Shown here piece by piece: positions 1 through 6,711 of a stretch of 64,000 bases of DNA. The DNA is from Paucilactobacillus hokkaidonensis JCM 18461. GTDB taxonomy: Bacteria; Bacillota; Bacilli; Lactobacillales; Lactobacillaceae. The notes below the pieces were generated by a model. The model saw only the letters and a program-made list of their open reading frames with translations, was not told where the DNA came from and did no database searches. The stretch is taken from the NCBI RefSeq assembly GCF_000829395.1, contig NZ_AP014680.1:372001-436000 (forward strand). Reading direction: 5' to 3'. Numbering within the stretch: position 1 is the stretch's first letter; each line of letters starts with the position of its first letter. The position numbers were made by a program, and so were the translations under genes.

Positions 1-8
1 GTACGCTA

Positions 9-1565
9 GTGGATGGTATCTTAGGCCACTAAATTTGATAGCCGATTAATCATTTTGTAATCTATTTGAAGCTTTACACCATCCATTTCGACGAATATAG
101 AAATTGGTACACAAAAAAAGCTCAATACACGTTTAAGATTGGCCAATACAACTCCAGTGTCAACTGTTACGGCAATTGTTTCTGCAGTTTTGGCGGTCAC
201 TAAACCTAGCCCAAGTTTGCTCTTAATCAGTGAGAACTCGCGCTCTATTTCACCACGCCGATTTTCTGCATCTTGTTCTTCACGACGTTTAGCTGGATCT
301 ACGTGTTTAGGCCTTCGGCCAAGCTTAGGACCACTTAATTTAATTCCTAAGTCTTTGCACAACTTAATGTTGGCTCGTGTTCGATAAAGTGTATCTGCTA
401 AGACCTCATCAGGATAGACTCCATGAACATCCTTATAGTGATCTATGGTTGAAGCGAAATCAGTACTTTCATTGAAGGAATCAAATGAGAATCGTTCAAT
501 GTTAACAACACCATCTGTAATTGATAGATCAACCTTAGGTCCAAATTCTACTGGTTGTTTAGCTTTCCCTCGTACAATCGGCCTAATTTCAGGCTGAGTC
601 AGGCTTACAATACGGTCACTAACATGATGCGTATGATTACGGTACATATAATCCTGCTGTTCATAGACTTTACGTACTGTGCTCAAAACTTTCAAACGGC
701 GTTCACTTAACTGGCCTCCTTGCGCGAGTAGTTCATCAACGAAACGTAAATCGCGTCGAATATATTGAAGCTGGGCTTTAATTTGCTTATGAGTCTGTTT
801 TCCCCAACGATGTGGATGGCGAGAAAAAGCAACCCATTGTTTTTTAGCTTCACGCTTACGCGTGCGTGGCGGAGCTAACTTCAACTGATTAGACATTAGT
901 TTGATATCTGCCTCTAACTTGAGCCGTGTTCCATTAAGCAGATGTGTATCCTGCGGATACGCAACATTAACTGGAAAAGCCGTAGCATCAGTGATTACCA
1001 CTCTTTTATCTGGCAATGCTTCATTGAGTAGTTTTCCTGTGTATTTTGCCATGATATTAAGAATCTGGTCTGAAATTGGAGCAATCCGTTTACGAAAGTA
1101 TACAAGTGTTACATGATCGAAAGGTCGAACTGGTTGGTACTCTGAAAAGCCGAGAAAATATTGATAAGCTGGAGTATCCCGAATAGCATCAACTACTTCA
1201 CGATCGGAAAGGCCTGTTCGTTGCTTGATTAGTTGGGCTCCATATAATTGTCTAAATGGTTTACCAGCACGACCCAAATTGGACGGAAAAGCCAATTGGT
1301 ATACTTCGTCCCATTCACTCCAAGGTAATTGATTAGCTAATTGAACCCATTCATTATCTGCACTCAGCGGACATCCTAAAGCAGTTTCAAAAGAATTAAT
1401 TGATAATTGTACTGTCTTTTTACGGTAAACCATAGGTGACACCTCCGATAGTATTTATAAATGCACGAAAATTCTTGCTTATTCAGGAATATGTATACAT
1501 TTATTTTACAATATATCGGTCTTAATGCCCATACTTATTAATATTTTAAATTAAATACCATCCAC
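9..1565 (-). mobile_element. Insertion sequence inserted in an ABC ATPase gene
   Basis: The element is about 1.56 kb with one transposase gene. Its ends are an 11-bp perfect inverted repeat, GTGGATGGTAT at 9-19 and its complement at 1555-1565. Outside the repeats lies the identical heptamer TACGCTA (2-8 and 1566-1572), which I read as the target-site duplication. Removing the element and one heptamer copy gives an uninterrupted frame reading (S)-T-L-L-R-I-I-A-G-L-E, the usual sequence after the Walker A lysine of an ABC ATPase. The insertion is therefore precise. Identical target duplications suggest it is fairly recent. The assignment of the boundary TA bases to repeat or duplication is ambiguous. 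Confidence 0.9.
21..1433 (-). CDS. DDE transposase (IS5/IS1182-like)
   Basis: About 470 residues. It would catalyse cut-and-paste movement of the surrounding element. An N-terminal part typical of InsH/IS1182-type transposases (PFRQLYGAQLIKQRTGLSDRE) precedes a DDE-type catalytic part. Likely acidic residues lie in VVITDATAFPVN, VLADTLYRTR and the C-terminal RRGEIEREFSLIKSKLG block. I chose ATG at 1433 because GGAGG lies a normal distance upstream; a GTG nine bases earlier overlaps that ribosome site. The frame is intact, so the element may still be active. The exact IS family is inferred from general resemblance only. Confidence 0.85.
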   Translation of the reverse strand: MVYRKKTVQLSINSFETALGCPLSADNEWVQLANQLPWSEWDEVYQLAFPSNLGRAGKPFRQLYGAQLIKQRTGLSDREVVDAIRDTPAYQYFLGFSEYQPVRPFDHVTLVYFRKRIAPISDQILNIMAKYTGKLLNEALPDKRVVITDATAFPVNVAYPQDTHLLNGTRLKLEADIKLMSNQLKLAPPRTRKREAKKQWVAFSRHPHRWGKQTHKQIKAQLQYIRRDLRFVDELLAQGGQLSERRLKVLSTVRKVYEQQDYMYRNHTHHVSDRIVSLTQPEIRPIVRGKAKQPVEFGPKVDLSITDGVVNIERFSFDSFNESTDFASTIDHYKDVHGVYPDEVLADTLYRTRANIKLCKDLGIKLSGPKLGRRPKHVDPAKRREEQDAENRRGEIEREFSLIKSKLGLGLVTAKTAETIAVTVDTGVVLANLKRVLSFFCVPISIFVEMDGVKLQIDYKMINRLSNLVA

Positions 1566-2130
1566 TACGCTACTTCGAATTATTGCTGGGTTGGAGCCGC
1601 CAACGAGCGGTACCGTTGATTTTCAAGAAGCTCATCCAGTCGTTCGTTTCATGTTTCAAGATGATCGGATTTTACCGTGGATGAGTGTGCTAGAAAATTT
1701 ATCATTTAAAAGTCGTGATCTAAAAGTTGTGACGAGGGCTAAGCAAATGTTGGAGTTGGTTGGTTTAAGCGAGTTTGCAAGTCATTATCCAGAAGCATTA
1801 TCTGGTGGACAAAAGCAACGAGTAGCTTTAGCTAGAGCCCTAATGGCACAACCGCAGTTATTATTGCTAGATGAACCACTCGGGGCATTAGACGCATTAA
1901 CTCGTCGTAAAATGCAGCAATTAATTATGCGGGTCTGTCATGAACAGCACTTAATGGCCGTATTGGTAACCCATGATGTTGATGAAGCAGCTCGAATGGC
2001 TGACCGAGTGATCGTAATGCGAAATGGAACTAATCGATTTGAAGAACGTGGTGCTAAAGGTCGAGATCGTAGCGAGGTTAGCGAAGTCTCAGATCAATTA
2101 TTTGATGATATCGTGAACGTCTCTTATTAA
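1566..2130 (+). pseudogene. ABC transporter ATPase, SsuB-like, 5' part cut off by the IS
   Basis: This is the 3' portion of an ATP-binding subunit of a nitrate/sulfonate/taurine-type importer. Visible motifs are a Q-loop-like segment (FMFQDDRILPWMSV), the ABC signature LSGGQKQR, Walker B (LLLLDEPLGALDALTR) and the switch histidine (VLVTHDVDEA). The codons after the Walker A lysine begin right after the insertion at 1566-1575. The lysine loop itself lies left of the IS, at or beyond the window edge. Any product made from an internal start such as TTG at 1591 lacks Walker A and cannot hydrolyse ATP normally. The gene is followed 22 bases later by the acyl-CoA-ligase-like gene of the same operon. 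Confidence 0.88.
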
Positions 2131-2152
2131 TGAAAAAGGAAGTGTTTTTAAT

Positions 2153-3694
2153 ATGACAAAACTGACAGAGCAATTAGCTAATAAATTGATTGAAGGACAA
2201 AAGCGCCTTTTGATTAAAGATGAGCACCAAAACATGTGGTTTACCGGGCAACAATTAGCCAAAGACGTGGCCACGTTAAAGCAACATTTCACTAATTTGA
2301 GAGTTAAACGTGGCGATCAAGTCTTAATTTGTCTTGATAATTCAGCAGTTTATCCAATCTTAATGCAGGCATTATGGGAGTTAGGTGTAATTGCCCATCC
2401 AGTGGCAGCTACAACTCCGTTAGCTCAGTTACAAGGTGATTTTAACGAATATGATTATGCAATGTTAATTGCCAAGGATAGTTTGGCTAAAGCAATTATC
2501 AATGATGTTGTGTTAGAAAAAGAAACGATTAAATTAAATACAACCTTCAATTTAACGACCTTTTTCAACACTAAAATGATAATTGAACGGCCGTTTGAAA
2601 GTTCAGGCTTGCCAACTGAAACTGACTTAGCCCTGATTTTAAATACATCGGGAACAACCGGTAAACCCAAAAGAGTTGGATTAACCCATCAACAGTTATT
2701 TAATGCCGCGAGTCATAATATTGGCAGTCATAAACTAACGGCTAATGATACAACCATGATTGTAATGCCATTATCACATATTAATGCACTGGTGATTGCA
2801 TGTTTATCGACCAGATTATCGGGTGGAAAAATGGTAATAACTGGAAAATTTAGTGCGCGTCATTTTTGGCAGCAAATTAGTGTTAATCAAGTTACATGGG
2901 TATCGGCCGTGCCAACGATAATTTCAATTCTGTTGATGAATGAAAAATCGAAGTTAGTTTATACGCAATTACGCGATACGATTAATTTACGGTTTATCAG
3001 AAGCGCATCATTTTCATTGCCAGAAAGCAAATTAGTATTATTTGAACAAGAATTTAATACTCCGGTGATAGAAGGATATGGTATGACTGAAGCAGCTGGT
3101 CAAATAACCTTAAACCCGTTTGAAGCTCCAAAGGTTGGATCTGTTGGTAAAAGTGTGGACACTGAAATTTCAATTTTAGTTGATGATCAGGTTCAAACCA
3201 TGAATACGCAATTGGGTGAAATTATGTTGCGTGGGGATCACGTTATCGCAGATTATGTTGATCCACATCCGGACTCATTTAAAGATGGTTGGTTATTAAC
3301 TGGCGACTTAGGTTACTTGGATGAAGAAGGATATTTATTTATCAAGGGCCGTAGTCGAGATATGATCAATCATGGTGGTGAAAAGGTGGCACCAGTTGAA
3401 GTTGAAAGTATTCTGTCAAAACTGGATTTAGTTGCCGACATTGCAGTGATTGGTTTGCCAGATGATCTTTATGGTGAAGCTGTCGTGGCTGTGATTATAA
3501 GTAAAACACCAGCTGTTAGTGAGTTTACACAAATGAAAGCAGTGATTGACTTTGCTAAAAATAATTTAGCGACGTTTGAGCAACCAACCCAAGTTTATTT
3601 TGTAGATAAATTTCCGCGTAATCCAACCGGTAAAGTCTCACGGGCACAATTAAAAGCAGAATTAGCCCAATCATTGATTGGTGATCGATCATGA
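2153..3694 (+). CDS. Adenylate-forming acyl-CoA synthetase, resembles oxalate-CoA ligase
   Basis: 513 residues, class I adenylate-forming (ANL) superfamily: it should activate a carboxylic acid with ATP and usually transfer it to CoA. Visible motifs are the P-loop-like LNTSGTTGKPKRVGLTH, GYGMTEA, LTGDLGYLDEEGYLFIKGR (hinge region) and the C-terminal catalytic-lysine motif PRNPTGKVSR. Segments such as VMPLSHINAL, SAVPTI and RFIRSASFSLP resemble the Pcs60/oxalate-CoA ligase branch as I remember it, so a small dicarboxylate is possible but unproven. It lies between the ATPase remnant and the binding protein of an importer. Its stop overlaps the next start by 4 nt, suggesting that the imported compound is its substrate. 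Confidence 0.8.
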   Translation: MTKLTEQLANKLIEGQKRLLIKDEHQNMWFTGQQLAKDVATLKQHFTNLRVKRGDQVLICLDNSAVYPILMQALWELGVIAHPVAATTPLAQLQGDFNEYDYAMLIAKDSLAKAIINDVVLEKETIKLNTTFNLTTFFNTKMIIERPFESSGLPTETDLALILNTSGTTGKPKRVGLTHQQLFNAASHNIGSHKLTANDTTMIVMPLSHINALVIACLSTRLSGGKMVITGKFSARHFWQQISVNQVTWVSAVPTIISILLMNEKSKLVYTQLRDTINLRFIRSASFSLPESKLVLFEQEFNTPVIEGYGMTEAAGQITLNPFEAPKVGSVGKSVDTEISILVDDQVQTMNTQLGEIMLRGDHVIADYVDPHPDSFKDGWLLTGDLGYLDEEGYLFIKGRSRDMINHGGEKVAPVEVESILSKLDLVADIAVIGLPDDLYGEAVVAVIISKTPAVSEFTQMKAVIDFAKNNLATFEQPTQVYFVDKFPRNPTGKVSRAQLKAELAQSLIGDRS

Positions 3695-4656
3695 AAAAGA
3701 AAAATAGCTGGAAAAAAGTTTTTTTGACAATTTTTGTAGTTTTTTGGATTGGAGTTGCGTTTTATGGATTTCGTCAAGTGGGCGGCGGGTCATCTGATCT
3801 AAAAACGGTAACGATAGGATATCAAAAGGCTGATCCGATTGATATTGCCAAAACACGCGGTGAATTTGCTAAAAAGATGAAAACCAAGGGCTACAAAGTT
3901 GTCTTTAAAGAATTTCAAGATGGAAGTGCATTATTACAGGCTTTGAAGTCCGGCAGTATTGACTATGCTCGTACTGGTGATACACCACCGGTAACAGCGC
4001 AAGCTAATGGGACAAAACTAACCTATATTGCGGCTGGAACTTCCAAAGCTAATGGATCTGGGATAGTTGTTGGTAAGAGTGCTGGAATTAATTCCGTATC
4101 AGACTTGAAGGGTAAAAAAATTGCCTATACTAAAAATACGAGTTCTGAATATCTGTTACGCAGTGCATTAAAGAAGGCCGGTCTTTCAACTAGTGATGTG
4201 ACAATGGTTAATATGGATCAATCCAGTGCCAGTGTGGCATTTTCTAAAGGCAAAGTGGATGCGTGGGTAACTTGGGATCCATATACAGCCCAAGCACAAG
4301 TTAAACAAAATGCTAAGTTGTTGGTTAGTGGCAAAGGAATTAGTAATAATCGGGATTTTATTTTATCGACTAGTTCTTATGCTAAAAATAATCAGGAAGT
4401 TTCGAAATATTTAATTAAATATCTGAATGATGATATGCAGTGGGCCCAAAATCACCATACTAAATTGGTGACAATGTTAAGCAAATCATTGAAACTTTCC
4501 AAGAGTGTAGTTACTAAAATGGTGAACCGGCGAACGTATGCAATTCATTCGATGTCGACATCAATCGTTAAGGAACAACAAAAAATTGCGGATCTGTTTT
4601 ATGAGGAAGGCGTCATCACTAAGAAAATTAAGGTTAGCGATGATGTTGATAATTGA
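3691..4656 (+). CDS. SsuA/TauA-like ABC substrate-binding protein
   Basis: 321 residues. A basic N-terminus and one hydrophobic segment (about residues 8-27) precede a periplasmic-binding-protein type 2 fold. The segment lacks a lipobox cysteine, so the protein is probably held by an uncleaved N-terminal anchor. Typical SsuA/NMT1-like motifs are VTIGYQKADP, GSIDYARTGDTPPVTAQANG, SDLKGKKIAYTKNTSSEYLL and VDAWVTWDPYTAQAQ. The gene starts inside the stop of the ligase gene (ATGA overlap). The substrate could be a sulfonate or another small acid. With the partner ATPase gene broken, the protein may now bind a ligand that cannot be imported through its own system. Confidence 0.82.
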   Translation: MKKKNSWKKVFLTIFVVFWIGVAFYGFRQVGGGSSDLKTVTIGYQKADPIDIAKTRGEFAKKMKTKGYKVVFKEFQDGSALLQALKSGSIDYARTGDTPPVTAQANGTKLTYIAAGTSKANGSGIVVGKSAGINSVSDLKGKKIAYTKNTSSEYLLRSALKKAGLSTSDVTMVNMDQSSASVAFSKGKVDAWVTWDPYTAQAQVKQNAKLLVSGKGISNNRDFILSTSSYAKNNQEVSKYLIKYLNDDMQWAQNHHTKLVTMLSKSLKLSKSVVTKMVNRRTYAIHSMSTSIVKEQQKIADLFYEEGVITKKIKVSDDVDN

Positions 4657-4681
4657 TTAAAATATGATTAGAAAAATTTAC

Positions 4682-4710
4682 TTGACATACTATTAATGAG
4701 ACTGTATCAT
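4682..4710 (+). promoter_or_regulatory. Promoter of the T-box leader
   Basis: TTGACA at 4682-4687 and TATCAT at 4705-4710 are separated by exactly 17 bp. Transcription would start near 4717, just before the T-box stem I. Confidence 0.75.
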
Positions 4711-4716
4711 AATCTC

Positions 4717-5001
4717 AACATTAAAAATAGATTGGAAACGTTGAAGAGAAGAAGTAAAATTTGTTAAGACTAAAGAGACCCCCTAGCTTGGTGCGAACGG
4801 GGAGCTTGGCTAATTTGAAAGTAGTCTCCGAGAATTGAATGCAAACCGAGTGTTCAATGGGTGCACCCATTATCGTGCCATGGTATCGTCAGTAATGACT
4901 GTACCTGGTGAGATCTGTTTTGTGAAAGACAGATAAAATGAGGTGGTAACACGTGAAAACGTCCTTATTAGGCTTTGAGGCCTAGTAGGGACGTTTTTTT
5001 G
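4717..5001 (+). promoter_or_regulatory. T-box riboswitch leader (tRNA-sensing), no obvious target gene
   Basis: The leader holds the ordered parts of a T-box. Stem I is closed by GTTGAA (from 4740) and TTCAAT (near 4853) with an AGAGAAGAAGTA-type 5' strand. Stem III is ATCTGT/ACAGAT at 4913-4934. The T-box sequence AGGTGGTAACACG is at 4941-4953. An intrinsic terminator at 4958-5000 ends in seven T. The UGGU of the T-box should pair with a tRNA acceptor end having A as discriminator. The specifier region reads GAATGCAAACC, from which ATG (Met) or GCA (Ala) fit an A discriminator better than TGC (Cys), but I cannot fix the register by eye. No aminoacyl-tRNA synthetase or amino-acid gene follows; the next gene is 520 bp away. 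Confidence 0.82.
4958..5000 (+). terminator. T-box terminator hairpin
   Basis: AACGTCC...TTAGGC pairs with GCCTA...GGGACGTT around a TTTGA loop, followed by a run of T. Part of the 5' arm would be captured by the T-box sequence in the antiterminated form. Confidence 0.8.
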
Positions 5002-5134
5002 TTTGAAACGTGTTCGCTGAAGGCAGATGCTTAGGGCCAAGCCAGAAAAAACAATCAAGTAATTAAAAACCAACTACTTAATTGTTTTTTTCCAACTTAG
5101 CCTACAGCATCTATACGCCTTCGCTCATACTCTA
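5002..5134. repeat. Long intergenic hairpin repeat, copy 1
   Basis: The left arm TTTGAAACGTGTTCGC and the right end TTCGCTCATACTCTA match the conserved ends of other copies in this window. Inner arms pair: GAAGGC.AGATGCT with AGCATCT..ACGCCTTC, then TTAGG with CCTA, then an A/T-rich hairpin. It belongs to the same subtype as the 21488 copy (shared GCAGATG..TAGGGC.AAG interior). It follows directly on the T-box terminator. Confidence 0.75.
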
Positions 5135-5170
5135 TTTTTAATGAATCTATGACAGAAAGAAGGCTTGATT

Positions 5171-5227
5171 ATGAAAAATAGATACGCGTGTAGTAGCGGT
5201 GGAATTATTCGAGTCAGTCTTCTTTAA
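5171..5227 (+). CDS. Possible 18-codon small ORF
   Basis: ATG at 5171 has GAAAGAAGG seven bases upstream and reads MKNRYACSSGGIIRVSLL before TAA. It lies in an otherwise gene-free stretch between the T-box leader and the NdpA-like gene. There is no recognised family and no independent evidence of expression; it may be chance. Confidence 0.2.
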   Translation: MKNRYACSSGGIIRVSLL

Positions 5228-5305
5228 TATGAAATGAAATTGATAGTAATCAAATTAGTGGGCGATTTGATTGAACAAAAACATATCTGAGTACTCCGAT
5301 AAAAC

Positions 5306-5391
5306 GAACACATATAGTAAATCAGTGACACATAGAAAAAAGCTAACACATAGAACAACGAACATATTGTATATTTGACATAGAAAAATAA
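5306..5391. repeat. Short degenerate direct repeats (ACACATAG-like)
   Basis: The octamer-like motif recurs as ACACATATAG, ACACATAGAA, ACACATAGAA, AACATATT and ACATAGAA at intervals of about 14-20 bp. The tract is A-rich and non-coding. It could be an array of protein-binding sites or simply low-complexity sequence. Confidence 0.35.
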
Positions 5392-5414
5392 TAATTAGAA
5401 AAGATTTTTTTGAT

Positions 5415-5440
5415 GAATTTGGTCAATAAATTCTTTTTTT
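5415..5440 (+). terminator. Weak terminator-like hairpin
   Basis: GAATTT pairs with AAATTC around a 7-base loop and is followed by seven T. The stem is short and A/T-rich, so termination is uncertain. It lies upstream of the likely extended promoter (TATAAT at 5470) of the NdpA-like gene. Confidence 0.4.
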
Positions 5441-5526
5441 GTATAAACCCCTTTAGCTCTTAAAAATAGTATAATTAATTTTCAGTGAAAAAGTTGAGCA
5501 CATCTAAATAAAGGATAGGTTTAAAA

Positions 5527-6540
5527 ATGGAAATACGATTGAAACAAGCTATTTTGCACGTGGTGGATCGAAAACTTGGTGATCCAGTGATTTCACAAGT
5601 TGGATTGGATCTTACGAATACGTATATTCGCGATTATTTAACCAAAAAAATCGAAAAGTTGTCTTCAGAAAAAGTAAAAACAGGAACGCTGATACCAACA
5701 TCGCCTTTGGCGGAATTGATTAAAACTGGAAAACAAGATTTCACGAATATGAGCCAGCAAATGGTTGAAAAATGGTATGAAATTTACCAAACTAGTGAAG
5801 ATGCACCTAGTGCGGATGTGTTCGTCGTGTTATATGAGCAAGAGCAGAATGTAACATTGCACACTGCATTTCTGAAGGTCAACTATCATCAAGGTTACAC
5901 TCATCTAGTTAGTGCAAATGACGAAGGGCTGTTGGCCAATGAGTTAATTGTACACAAATCTATTTTGGCGGGTAAAACTCAAAAGGCGGATGAGGGCTTT
6001 CAGATTAATAATGAAGATCTAAGTTATGAATTGGAAGAAAAAAAGTATACTTTTTCTGGTGATCGACAATTCTATCTTTCCACCAAGGTAATTGAAAGTG
6101 AACCATTACCATCGCTGGAAGAAAACGTGAAAGTTGTTGCAAAAGCGGCTAAAAAAATTGGCAACAAGTTTGATGTACCTGATAGAGAAATAGTGGCTAG
6201 CGTCAAAGAGGCCATTCAAGAAAATGTTACAGAGCATAGTAGTCTGGATACACAACAAATAGCACAAAAGGTGTTTAAAGATAACCCAGCAGCCCAGACT
6301 GATTTTCAAGCAACGGTGGTTGAAAAGGGTTATGTCGATAAAGTGCCCATGTCGACAGAAGTTAAGCAAATTGCAACTAAAAAGTATGGTAAACAAAAGT
6401 TGAAGCTGTCCAACGGAATTGAATTGATCGTGCCATTGGATGTTTATCAAGACCCCAACTTGATTGAGTTTATTAATAATCCGGACGGCACAATTTCAGT
6501 AACCATTAAAAATGTTGAAGATGTAATTAGCCGATTATGA
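5527..6540 (+). CDS. Nucleoid-associated protein, YejK/NdpA-like
   Basis: 337 residues, close to the usual 330-340 of the 37-kDa nucleoid-associated protein family. Family-like features are the N-terminal ILHVVDRKLGDPVISQ segment with a following acidic/alkaline helical part, and the C-terminal LKLSNGIELIVPLDVY block with a final IKNVEDV strand. It is expected to be cytosolic and associated with DNA, although the biochemical role in Firmicutes is poorly defined. ATG at 5527 follows AAAGGATAGG. The gene is monocistronic: a T-box leader and repeat precede it and a terminator follows. It is the first gene after the orphan T-box, but it is not an expected T-box target. Confidence 0.72.
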   Translation: MEIRLKQAILHVVDRKLGDPVISQVGLDLTNTYIRDYLTKKIEKLSSEKVKTGTLIPTSPLAELIKTGKQDFTNMSQQMVEKWYEIYQTSEDAPSADVFVVLYEQEQNVTLHTAFLKVNYHQGYTHLVSANDEGLLANELIVHKSILAGKTQKADEGFQINNEDLSYELEEKKYTFSGDRQFYLSTKVIESEPLPSLEENVKVVAKAAKKIGNKFDVPDREIVASVKEAIQENVTEHSSLDTQQIAQKVFKDNPAAQTDFQATVVEKGYVDKVPMSTEVKQIATKKYGKQKLKLSNGIELIVPLDVYQDPNLIEFINNPDGTISVTIKNVEDVISRL

Positions 6541-6555
6541 AGTAAATGAATGAAA

Positions 6556-6595
6556 AACAGCACCCAGACTGTTCTAACCCAGCCTGGGTGCTGTT
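6556..6595. terminator. Bidirectional terminator between NdpA-like gene and helD
   Basis: AACAGCACCCAG pairs perfectly with CTGGGTGCTGTT. On the minus strand it is followed by TTTTTC, so it best serves helD, but it also stands just after the plus-strand gene. Confidence 0.8.
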
Positions 6596-6711
6596 GCATC
6601 TAGAAAACCATATTATTAGATATCATTTATTGAAATTCAACGGATACGAAATAAAATTAGTTTTTCACTAAATCAGTTGAATTTGTTGTCCATATTTTAA
6701 AACTCGAGCAA

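Noticed and set aside
139-1116. Plus-strand open frames inside the transposase gene
   Set aside because: They are antisense shadows of the transposase, without ribosome sites.
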